This document shows, piece by piece, positions 6,964 to 13,247 of a DNA stretch of 13,397 nt. Every line of letters starts with the position of its first letter. Positions within the stretch are counted from its first letter, which is position 1. Location of the stretch: NCBI GenBank assembly GCA_036518955.1, contig DATDMG010000045.1:1-13397 (forward strand), read 5' to 3'. The position numbers were made by a program, and so were the translations under genes. A model generated the notes under the pieces. That model did not search any database. It was given only the letters and a program-made list of their open reading frames with translations, and was not told where the DNA came from. The stretch is from DATDMG01 sp036518955 (GTDB lineage: Bacteria > Actinomycetota > Actinomycetes > Actinomycetales > Kineosporiaceae).

Positions 6964-7002
6964 CGGGCCCGCGCCACGGGCCCGCGCCACGGGCCCGCAC
7001 CA
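6964..7002. terminator. Three tandem 13-bp palindromic units at a convergent gene junction, probable bidirectional terminator
   Basis: Units at 6964-6976, 6977-6989 and 6990-7002 share the sequence CGGGCCCGCGCCA (the last has one G-to-A change). Each holds the self-complementary CGGGCCCG, so any two adjacent units can pair as an 8-bp stem with a 5-nt loop. The array lies between the stop of the plus-strand gene (6907) and the stop of the minus-strand gene (7009). There is no T-tract. Confidence 0.55.
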
Positions 7003-7008
7003 GGTGGC

Positions 7009-7869
7009 TCAGCGCGGCAGCCGGCCAGCCAGGACGGCGTCACAGACCGCCCGCCCCTCGGCGGCCCCCTCGACCACGGCCTGGGCGAACGTACGGATCC
7101 AGTGCGCGACCCCGTCGGCCGTGCCGCCCGCGTACGCCGCCAGGGCGAGGGGGTACCGAGGGCCGGCGGCCAGCAGGGCGGCCTCCCAGACCGCCGCGGC
7201 GGTCGGGTCCAGGCCGCGATCCACCACCACTACCCGGCAGAGCGCCCGCGCGACCACGCCGTTCGCCATCGCGAACGGGCGCGCGGTCGCCACCTCGGCG
7301 TGCGCCAGGGCCGCGACCAGCAGCGCCGGGCTGTTCGGGGATGCGGCCAACAGGTCGGACAGGGCCGCCAACCGGGCGGCGAGCGCAGGACCGTCCGGGG
7401 CCACGATCTCGGTACCGGACGGGTCGAGCAGGTCGCCGCCGTCACCGGGGGCCTCCCCGGGACGGCGCGGGCGGCCGAGCACGTCCTCTCCGACCAGACC
7501 GGCGGCGGCCGCCACGTGCAGCCGGGCGAGCGCCTGCGCGGGGGACCGGGACCAGGTCGCGCCGAGCCGCTCGCCCTGCGCGATCGCCCGGACGGCGCCC
7601 ATCGCCGTCCGGCCTGCCGGATCGTCGGGGAAAGCGGCGGCGCCGCGGACGACGTCCCGCACCTGCTCGACCGGGAAGCGGCCGCCGGCCAGCGCGGCCG
7701 ACGCCCGGGCGGCCCGCACGGATGCCTCCGCGGCGGCTTCGGCGGAGCGCCGGCGCAGGGCCTGGTGCCAGCGCAGGGCCGTGCAGGCCGCCCGGGCGGC
7801 ATCCACCGCCTCGGCCACCCCCGGCAGGGCGTTCAGCGAGGTGAGGGCTGCGGCGGTCGTCGTCGGCAC
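7009..7869 (-). CDS. Fic-fold-like protein lacking canonical catalytic residues
   Basis: A 286-aa helical protein. The helix VAALAHAEVA followed by ARPFAMANGVVAR (about 196-208) aligns with the Fic motif HPFxxGNGRxxR, but the catalytic His is Arg197, the first Gly is Ala202 and the phosphate-binding Arg is Val205; Pro198, Phe199, Asn203, Gly204 and Arg208 remain. Near the N-terminus RAARASAALAGGRF (about 53-65) resembles the SSxIEG inhibitory helix of Fic proteins, with Ala61 in place of Glu. AMPylation by the standard mechanism is therefore unlikely. A homologue in this neighbourhood exists in other actinobacteria (Rv3662c-like, from memory), where such proteins are variously labelled Fic family or oxidoreductase. 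The GTG at 7869 is chosen because upstream sequence codes poorly; CATCCT lies 6 nt before it. Confidence 0.75.
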   Translation of the reverse strand: MPTTTAAALTSLNALPGVAEAVDAARAACTALRWHQALRRRSAEAAAEASVRAARASAALAGGRFPVEQVRDVVRGAAAFPDDPAGRTAMGAVRAIAQGERLGATWSRSPAQALARLHVAAAAGLVGEDVLGRPRRPGEAPGDGGDLLDPSGTEIVAPDGPALAARLAALSDLLAASPNSPALLVAALAHAEVATARPFAMANGVVARALCRVVVVDRGLDPTAAAVWEAALLAAGPRYPLALAAYAGGTADGVAHWIRTFAQAVVEGAAEGRAVCDAVLAGRLPR

Positions 7870-7875
7870 GCACCC

Positions 7876-7881
7876 AGGATG
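7876..7881 (-). promoter_or_regulatory. Weak putative -10 element before the Fic-like gene
   Basis: On the minus strand CATCCT ends 6 nt before the GTG at 7869, the same spacing as at four other starts in this window. The first base departs from TANNNT, and the gene could also be read through from the HAD gene 61 bp upstream. Confidence 0.3.
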
Positions 7882-7930
7882 CCCCACCCGACCCGCGCCA
7901 CGTGTCAGGCCTCCCGGTCGGCCGGAACGG

Positions 7931-8548
7931 TCAGCCGGCCGCGACCAGGAGCGACAGGCAGGCCGTCTTGAGCGCCTGGGCGCCGTCCGGGCCCGCGTTG
8001 AACAGGTGGGCGTCCAGGCCGGCGCGGCGGGCGGCCGAGACGTTGCGGGCATCGGCATCCACGTACAGCCGGGGCCCGTGCCGGGGCAGCAGGCGCAGCA
8101 GGTCCGCGAAGTAGCGCGGGTCCGGACGGCGTGCGCCCACCTCCTCGCCCCGGACCACCCGCTCGAACACGGACAGCACCCAGCCGAACTCGTCCCGCCG
8201 GGCGCGGCGGGTCCAGGGGTCGGCGTCGGCGGCGCCGATCAGCTGCCAGTCACGCTCCCGGAGCCAGCTCAGCAGCTCGAGGACCTCCAGGACGACCACC
8301 GAACCGGCGGACCACAGCCGCACCAGCTCCTCGTCGGTGCCGGTCCAGCCCAGGCGGGCCCGCAGGTGCCCGGCGTACTCCTGCTCCGGCAGGGCCCCGG
8401 CGCAGAAGGCACGCAGCGCGTCGTCGGCCAGCTCGGCCGGCGTGGCGACCCCCAGCGTGCCACCGTTCGCGGCGCGCCAGACGTCCAGCCGGCGCGCGGG
8501 CGCGTCACCGAACAGGACGTTGTCCAGATCGCAGATGAGGGTCGGCAC
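7931..8548 (-). CDS. HAD-like (subfamily IA) protein with degenerate motifs
   Basis: A 205-aa protein with a HAD-IA layout: motif I LICDLDNVLFG (Asp7, Asp9), a helical cap at about 15-95, a motif II region LIGAADADP where the usual Ser/Thr is Ala, a motif III region GARRPDPRYF with Arg141 where Lys normally precedes Pro, and motif IV LYVDADARNVSAARRAG in which the usual DD is DAD (Asp164, Asp166). It may be a phosphatase with altered activity or a non-catalytic member. The GTG at 8548 is chosen because motif I normally starts within a few residues of the N-terminus; an in-frame start at 8590 would add 14 unusual residues. The promoter-like TATCGT 6 nt upstream fits a leaderless mRNA. It precedes the Fic-like gene by 61 bp and is divergent from the kinase gene. 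Confidence 0.8.
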   Translation of the reverse strand: MPTLICDLDNVLFGDAPARRLDVWRAANGGTLGVATPAELADDALRAFCAGALPEQEYAGHLRARLGWTGTDEELVRLWSAGSVVVLEVLELLSWLRERDWQLIGAADADPWTRRARRDEFGWVLSVFERVVRGEEVGARRPDPRYFADLLRLLPRHGPRLYVDADARNVSAARRAGLDAHLFNAGPDGAQALKTACLSLLVAAG

Positions 8549-8554
8549 TCTGGC

Positions 8555-8560
8555 ACGATA
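8555..8560 (-). promoter_or_regulatory. Putative -10 element of a leaderless transcript (HAD-IA gene)
   Basis: On the minus strand TATCGT ends 6 nt before the GTG at 8548, and no Shine-Dalgarno sequence is present. Confidence 0.55.
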
Positions 8561-8686
8561 TCCAGCCCCAGCCGGGCAATCGCGTAACACACGTCACGTC
8601 ACCGCCGATCGGAGGGGCCGGGTGTCAGCCGACCGCCCGGTGGGACCGGGGGCATTCCGGGCACTCCACGGCGACCGGCGCCGCGC

Positions 8687-8692
8687 TACGGT
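8687..8692 (+). promoter_or_regulatory. Putative -10 element of a leaderless transcript (sensor kinase)
   Basis: TACGGT ends 6 nt before the GTG at 8699, and no Shine-Dalgarno sequence lies between. It shares the roughly 150-bp divergent spacer 8549-8698 with the HAD-IA promoter; a short direct repeat of ACGTC at 8591-8600 is the only other pattern I see there. Confidence 0.55.
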
Positions 8693-8698
8693 CAGCCG

Positions 8699-9901
8699 GT
8701 GAGCTCGGGCAGCAGCATGCTGGGGCCCGTCGCGGCGCTGGCGGCGGCCACCGTCGCGGTCGCCGTCGTCGGGGCGCTGGTGGCCCGAGCCCTCCTGGGC
8801 CGCCGCGACCTGGGCACCCCGGCCGACCGCGCCACGTTCGCCACCCTGCACACGGCGTCATTGGCGGCGCCCCACCTCCGCGAGGGACTGACCGCCGATG
8901 GTGCGACCCGCGCCGCGCGGCACCTGCGGACCCTCCTCGGCACCGCCGCCATCGCGATCGTCGACGCGTCGTCCACGCTGGCCTGGGACGGCGCCGGCAC
9001 CCACCACGCGCCGGCCGCCCACCAGCACGCCGAGGAGGTGTTGCGGACCGGGCGCACCGTCATCCTCCGCGCCGATGACGTCACCTGCGATGACGATGAG
9101 TGCCCGATCCGGTCAGCCGTGGTCGCCCCGGTCACCGGCGAGGATCGCGTCGTCGGAGCCTTGCTGGCCTACGGTCCCGACCTGTCGGCCGGCACGGTCC
9201 GGGCCGCCGACGAGGTGGCCCGCTGGGTGTCGACGCAGGTGGAGCTGGCCGAGTTGGATCGGTCGCGGGCCCGCGCGTCGGAGGCCGAACTGCGCGCGCT
9301 CCGGGCACAGATCAGCCCGCACTTCATCTACAACTCGCTGGCGGCGATCGCCAGCTTCGTGCGGACCGACCCCGCCCGGGCCCGGGAGCTGCTGCTGGAG
9401 TTCGCCGACTTCACCCGGTACGCCTTCCGGCGGGGCGGCGAGTTCACCACCCTGGCCGACGAGCTGAAGAACATCGAGCGCTATCTCGTCCTGGAGCAGG
9501 CCCGGTTCGGGGACCGGCTGCAGGTCCAGCTGATCGTCGCGCCGGAGGTGCTGCCCGTGGCGGTACCGTTCCTCGCCGTCCAGCCCCTGGTCGAGAACGC
9601 CGTCCGGCACGGCCTGGAAGGCCGGACCGGAACCGGGAAGATCACCCTGGGGGCCCAGGACGCCGGTTCGGAGGCCTACATCTGGGTCGAGGACGACGGC
9701 ACCGGCAGCGACCCGGAAGTGATTCGCCGCGTTCTGGCGGGTGAGAGCGAGTCGGACTCGGTGGGAATGGGCAACGTGGACGCGCGGCTCCGCCAGGTCT
9801 TCGGCGACGAGTACGGCCTCGTGGTGGAGACTGCTCCGGGTGCCGGGACGAAGGTGAGCTTCCGGGTGCCCAAGTTCTCGCCGGGGGTGCATGTGCTGTG
9901 A
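8699..9901 (+). CDS. LytS-type sensor histidine kinase with GAF-like domain
   Basis: A 400-aa membrane histidine kinase. One hydrophobic segment (about 9-33) anchors it. Residues about 45-180 look like a GAF-type sensor domain (TAAIAIVDASSTLAWDGAG, IRSAVVAPVTGEDRVVGALL). The His_kinase domain follows, with LRAQISPHFIYNSLAAIASF at about 201-220 carrying the phospho-acceptor His208. An HATPase region has the N box PLVENAVRHG (297-306), DDGTG (332-336) and GMGNVDARL (356-364). Cys130 and Cys135 (TCDDDECPIRS) form a CX4C pair in the sensor domain that could bind metal or sense redox; this is inference. Its partner is the LytTR regulator encoded downstream. The GTG at 8699 is probably leaderless. 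Confidence 0.92.
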   Translation: MSSGSSMLGPVAALAAATVAVAVVGALVARALLGRRDLGTPADRATFATLHTASLAAPHLREGLTADGATRAARHLRTLLGTAAIAIVDASSTLAWDGAGTHHAPAAHQHAEEVLRTGRTVILRADDVTCDDDECPIRSAVVAPVTGEDRVVGALLAYGPDLSAGTVRAADEVARWVSTQVELAELDRSRARASEAELRALRAQISPHFIYNSLAAIASFVRTDPARARELLLEFADFTRYAFRRGGEFTTLADELKNIERYLVLEQARFGDRLQVQLIVAPEVLPVAVPFLAVQPLVENAVRHGLEGRTGTGKITLGAQDAGSEAYIWVEDDGTGSDPEVIRRVLAGESESDSVGMGNVDARLRQVFGDEYGLVVETAPGAGTKVSFRVPKFSPGVHVL

Positions 9902-10116
9902 TCCAGGGTGGACGCCAGGGCACGACGAGCGCCCGACGGACGTTCGGGGCCCGGCCGATCACCCGGGCGGCCCTGCTGCTGCTGATCGCCGGAGTGCTGA
10001 TGGCCGCGCTGATCGGCCAGCAGCGGGGTGACCGGCCGGCAGCCGGCCCGACCCCGTCCCGGATGTCGGGAGCGCCAGTTGTTTCCCTGGCACCGAAGTC
10101 CTCGCCCTCCGGGTGA
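9898..10116 (+). CDS. Small single-pass membrane protein between kinase and regulator
   Basis: A 72-aa ORF whose GTG at 9898 overlaps the kinase stop as GTGA, which suggests translational coupling. One clear hydrophobic helix, ITRAALLLLIAGVLMAALIG (about 21-40), follows a basic N-terminus, so the Pro/Ser-rich tail is probably outside. Third-position GC is high, supporting coding. I recognise no family. Its place suggests an accessory to the kinase, but that is only inference. Confidence 0.6.
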   Translation: MIQGGRQGTTSARRTFGARPITRAALLLLIAGVLMAALIGQQRGDRPAAGPTPSRMSGAPVVSLAPKSSPSG

Positions 10117-10125
10117 CTCTGGTCG

Positions 10126-10131
10126 TACGCT
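10126..10131 (+). promoter_or_regulatory. Putative -10 element of a leaderless transcript (response regulator)
   Basis: TACGCT ends 6 nt before the ATG at 10138, and no Shine-Dalgarno sequence is present. It lies just after the stop of the small membrane protein gene, so the regulator may have its own promoter besides read-through from the kinase. Confidence 0.5.
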
Positions 10132-10137
10132 CCGCAC

Positions 10138-10908
10138 ATGGCCGGTGCGACGACGCTCCCAGCGCAGCCCTTGCGCGTGCTCGTCGTGGACGACGAGGCC
10201 CCGGCGTTGGAGGAGCTGACCTGGCTGCTCTCCCAGGACGACCGGGTCGGCAGCATTCGTCGGGCGTCCAGCGGCGCGGAGGCGCTGCGGGTGCTCGACG
10301 GGGAGCCGGTGGACGTTGTCTTCTGCGACATCAAGATGCCCGGACTTGACGGGCTCGACCTGGCCCGGGTGCTGGCCAGGTTCTCCCAGCGGCCCCAGGT
10401 GGTGTTCGTGACCGCCTACGACCGCCATGCCCTCGACGCCTTCGATCTGCGGGCGACGGACTACGTGATGAAGCCGGTCCGGGCGGAGCGGCTCAGCGAG
10501 GCCGTCCGGCGGGTGGTCGAGGCAGCCCAGCCGGCGCCCGATCCGGCGGCCAAACCGGACGACGAGACCATCGCCGTCGAACTCGGCGGCGTCACCCGTT
10601 TCGTGCAGCGCTCCCAGGTGCGTTACGTCGAGGCGCACGGCGACTACGCCCGGCTGCACACGGCCACCAGCAGTCACCTCGTCCGGATCCCGCTCACCAC
10701 GCTCGAGGAGCGCTGGGCCGACGCCGGCTTCGTCCGGATCCACCGCAGCACGCTCGTCTCGCTGCCTCACGTGGACGAGATCCGGGTCGACGGGGGCCGG
10801 TGCGCCGTCCGGCTCGGGGACCGGGTGCTGCAGGTCAGCCGGCGGCACACCAAGGACCTGCGCGACCGCCTGGTCCGGGCGGCCAGCCTGACGCGGGAGA
10901 ACAGGTGA
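10138..10908 (+). CDS. LytTR family response regulator
   Basis: A 256-aa response regulator. The receiver domain (about 11-125) has acidic residues in VVDDE (Asp18, Asp19), the phospho-acceptor Asp64 in FCDIKMPG, a conserved Thr in FVTAYD and Lys in DYVMKPV. After a Pro-rich linker, the C-terminal part (about 145-245) is a LytTR DNA-binding domain (VRYVEAHGDYARLHT, FVRIHRSTLVSLPHVDEI, LQVSRRHTKDLR). It should be phosphorylated by the LytS-type kinase encoded upstream and probably activates the adjacent DUF485/symporter genes; this regulatory link is known for related systems in general and inferred here. Confidence 0.93.
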   Translation: MAGATTLPAQPLRVLVVDDEAPALEELTWLLSQDDRVGSIRRASSGAEALRVLDGEPVDVVFCDIKMPGLDGLDLARVLARFSQRPQVVFVTAYDRHALDAFDLRATDYVMKPVRAERLSEAVRRVVEAAQPAPDPAAKPDDETIAVELGGVTRFVQRSQVRYVEAHGDYARLHTATSSHLVRIPLTTLEERWADAGFVRIHRSTLVSLPHVDEIRVDGGRCAVRLGDRVLQVSRRHTKDLRDRLVRAASLTRENR

Positions 10909-10911
10909 CCC

Positions 10912-10938
10912 CACCAGCGGCTCGACCCCCCGCTGGTG
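10912..10938 (+). terminator. Hairpin after the response regulator gene
   Basis: CACCAGCGG (10912-10920) pairs perfectly with CCGCTGGTG (10930-10938) across a 9-nt loop, starting 4 nt after the regulator stop. There is no T-tract; it may partly terminate transcription or separate regulator and transporter messages. Confidence 0.5.
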
Positions 10939-10954
10939 CCGCGGTGGGCGCCCG

Positions 10955-11356
10955 GTGAACGCCCGGACCGGCGGTGCGGCTCGCGGTAGGCCGTCACAGC
11001 GGATCCGGGTCACCGCCCCCCGGACGGCGGCCCGCCCCCTGGCGGGGTCGTTGTCACCCCGGCGCGAGATCGACGAGCAGACCGGGGTCGGCGAGGTCTA
11101 CATGCGGTCGCTGGTCCGCGCGCAACTCCGGCTCGGCCTGTCCGTGCTGGCCATGGTGTCGATCGCGCTCGGCAGCCTGCCTCTGATCTTCACGCTGGAC
11201 CCGCGCCTCGGCGCGACGCGAGTGCTGTCCGTGCCGTTGCCGTGGCTCATCGTCGGGGTGAGCATCTATCCGTTGCTGCTCGCCGCCGCCTGGTGGCACG
11301 TGCACGCGGCGGAGCGTGCCGAGCGGGACTTCACCGAGATCGTCGAACGGTACTGA
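10955..11356 (+). CDS. DUF485 family membrane protein
   Basis: A 133-aa protein with two membrane segments (about 59-80, LGLSVLAMVSIALGSLPLIF; and about 94-114, LPWLIVGVSIYPLLLAAAWW). Before them is the REIDEQTGVGEVYMRSLVRA segment that I associate with actinobacterial DUF485 proteins. DUF485 proteins are encoded directly before acetate/monocarboxylate sodium symporters (compare E. coli YjcH-ActP) and probably assist or form part of the transporter. The GTG at 10955 keeps the basic IRVTAPRTAAR leader that I recall from homologues; an ATG at 11102 would cut the conserved region. The stop lies 3 nt before the symporter start. Confidence 0.78.
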   Translation: MNARTGGAARGRPSQRIRVTAPRTAARPLAGSLSPRREIDEQTGVGEVYMRSLVRAQLRLGLSVLAMVSIALGSLPLIFTLDPRLGATRVLSVPLPWLIVGVSIYPLLLAAAWWHVHAAERAERDFTEIVERY

Positions 11357-11359
11357 TCA

Positions 11360-13207
11360 GTGGCCGGCCCCCACCCGACCTGGCCGGCCGTGGTCGCCGT
11401 CGTCCTGGTGTGCCTGGGCACGGTGGGACTGGGAGCCGTCGGGCTGCGGCTCTCCCGGACGACGTCCGACTTCTACGTCGCGAGCCGGGTGGTGAGCCCG
11501 CGCTGGAACGCCTCCGCGATCGGCGGCGAGTACCTGTCGGCGGCCAGTTTCCTCGGGGTGGCGGGGCTGGTCCTCGCGTTCGGCGTCGACATGCTGTGGT
11601 ACCCGGTCGGTTACACCGCCGGGTACCTGGTGCTGCTCGTCCTGGTGGCCGCGCCGCTGCGCCGCTCCGGGGCGTACACGCTGCCGGACTTCGCCCAGAT
11701 CCGGTTCCGGTCCCAGGCCGTGCGCCGGATCGCCTCCGTGCTCGTGGTCGGGATCGGCTGGCTGTACCTGCTGCCGCAGTTCAAGGCCGCCGGACTGGCG
11801 CTACGCACCGTCACCGGCGCGCCGTCCTGGCTTGGTGCGCTGGTGGTCGCCGGGGTGGTCACCGTGAACGTGGTCGCCGGCGGGATGCGATCGATCACGA
11901 TCGTCCAGGCGTTCCAGTTCTGGTTGAAGCTCACGGCGATCGCGCTGCCGGTGTTCCTGCTGGCCATCGCGTGGCGCGCGGACGGCGCGCCGGACCCGTC
12001 GTCCCCGGGCCAGCCCGCGCTCCGGCACGCGACGACGGTCCGGCTGACCGAGCCGGTCACGGTCCGGGTGGAGGAGCCGGTCACGGTCCGGGTGGACGGC
12101 GTCGTCAACCGGCAGGCCACTCATGGCGATCTTCATCTGACCGTCGGGACGGCCTCGTTCGACGCCGGGACCACGCTCACCCTGACACCCGGGGAGCCCG
12201 TCCCGCACGTGGAGCAGGCCGGCACCGGATCCGGGCCGGACTGGGCGACGCCGTTCGTCGGCACCACCGGCCGGGACCACCCGCTCTACCGGATCTACTC
12301 GCTGCTCCTGGCACTGCTGTTCGGCACCATGGGGCTGCCGCACGTGCTGGTGCGCTTCTACACCAACCCGGACGGTCGTGCGGCCCGGCGCACCACCCTG
12401 GTGGTGATCGGCCTGCTCGGCACGTTCTACCTGTTCCCGCCCTTCTACGGCGCGATGGGCCGGCTGTACGCTCCCGACCTGCTGCTGACGGGCCGCACCG
12501 ACGCCGTCGTCCTGCTGCTCCCCGGGCGGATGCTCCCCAGCCCGTGGGCCGACTTCGCCTCGGCCCTGGTGACGGCCGGGGCGTTCGCGGCGTTCCTGTC
12601 GACGTCGTCCGGGCTGACCGTGTCGGTCGCCGGAGTGCTCAGCCAGGACCTGCTGCGCGGCCGGTTGCGCAACAGCGTGGCCGGGTTCCGGCTGGGCACG
12701 CTGCTGGCGGTGGCGGTGCCCGCGATGCTGTCCCTCCTCACCCTCCGGACGAGCCTCGCCGACACGGTCGGGCTGGCCTTCGCGATCGCCGCCTCCACGT
12801 TCTGCCCGTTGCTCGTGCTCGGGATCTGGTGGCGCCGGCTGTCCGTGACGGGGGCGCTGGCCGGGCTCCTCGTCGGCGGCGGCCTGGCCGGCGGCGCCGT
12901 CCTGACGACGATGGCCACAGGGTCCCGCTCCGGGCTCGCCGGTGCCCTGCTCGCCCAGCCGGCGGCCTGGTCGGTCCCGACGGCCTTCGCCGTCATGATC
13001 CTGGTCTCGCTCCGGACGCGCGGCGCGGTACCGGGGTCCACGGGCCGGATGATGGTGCGCCTGCACGCCCCGGAACGCCTGCACCTCGACGCCGCCCGGC
13101 TGCCGGCGGACCGGCGCGAGCGCGCCCCGGACCCGTACACGCCCGCCCTCGGCGTCCCCATCGCCGCCCAGCCGCAGCCGGTGACGCCGGAACTGCCGGA
13201 GCGGTAG
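11360..13207 (+). CDS. Sodium:solute symporter family protein (acetate/monocarboxylate type, ActP-like)
   Basis: A 615-aa polytopic SSS-family transporter, about 13 membrane segments by hydrophobicity. Family-like stretches are NASAIGGEYLSAASFLGVAG (50-69), FGTMGLPHVLVRFYTNPDGR (321-340) and GAFAAFLSTSSGLTVSVAGV, which parallel E. coli ActP (GDYMSAASFLG, FGTAGLPHILMRFF). The substrate is probably acetate or another short carboxylate, taken up with sodium; the exact one cannot be told. Residues about 206-305 form an unusually long hydrophilic, strand-rich loop (TTVRLTEPVTVRV...) holding an 8-residue tandem repeat. The C-terminal tail (about 555-615) is hydrophilic. The GTG at 11360 follows the DUF485 stop by 3 nt and has no strong ribosome binding site, so coupling is likely. 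Confidence 0.88.
   Translation: MAGPHPTWPAVVAVVLVCLGTVGLGAVGLRLSRTTSDFYVASRVVSPRWNASAIGGEYLSAASFLGVAGLVLAFGVDMLWYPVGYTAGYLVLLVLVAAPLRRSGAYTLPDFAQIRFRSQAVRRIASVLVVGIGWLYLLPQFKAAGLALRTVTGAPSWLGALVVAGVVTVNVVAGGMRSITIVQAFQFWLKLTAIALPVFLLAIAWRADGAPDPSSPGQPALRHATTVRLTEPVTVRVEEPVTVRVDGVVNRQATHGDLHLTVGTASFDAGTTLTLTPGEPVPHVEQAGTGSGPDWATPFVGTTGRDHPLYRIYSLLLALLFGTMGLPHVLVRFYTNPDGRAARRTTLVVIGLLGTFYLFPPFYGAMGRLYAPDLLLTGRTDAVVLLLPGRMLPSPWADFASALVTAGAFAAFLSTSSGLTVSVAGVLSQDLLRGRLRNSVAGFRLGTLLAVAVPAMLSLLTLRTSLADTVGLAFAIAASTFCPLLVLGIWWRRLSVTGALAGLLVGGGLAGGAVLTTMATGSRSGLAGALLAQPAAWSVPTAFAVMILVSLRTRGAVPGSTGRMMVRLHAPERLHLDAARLPADRRERAPDPYTPALGVPIAAQPQPVTPELPER
12050..12097. repeat. 24-bp in-frame tandem repeat within the symporter gene
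   Basis: Units 12050-12073 and 12074-12097 are nearly identical 8-codon copies encoding EPVTVRVE and EPVTVRVD, in the extracytoplasmic loop of the symporter. Confidence 0.9.
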
Positions 13208-13247
13208 CCGGAGCCGTCGGACCGGGGCGCGACGCCGCGGTCGGGGG

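Noticed and set aside
5090..7000. 636-aa minus-strand open frame opposite the 538-aa gene
   Set aside because: Low-complexity Arg/Gly-rich translation without membrane or domain signals, whereas the plus strand shows a clean helix and domain repeats.
9676..11013. Long minus-strand frame opposite the kinase and regulator genes
   Set aside because: Shadow of the plus-strand kinase and LytTR genes, which have complete motifs.
11801..13084. 427-aa minus-strand frame opposite the symporter gene
   Set aside because: Arg/Gln/Gly-rich shadow; the plus strand encodes an obvious polytopic transporter.
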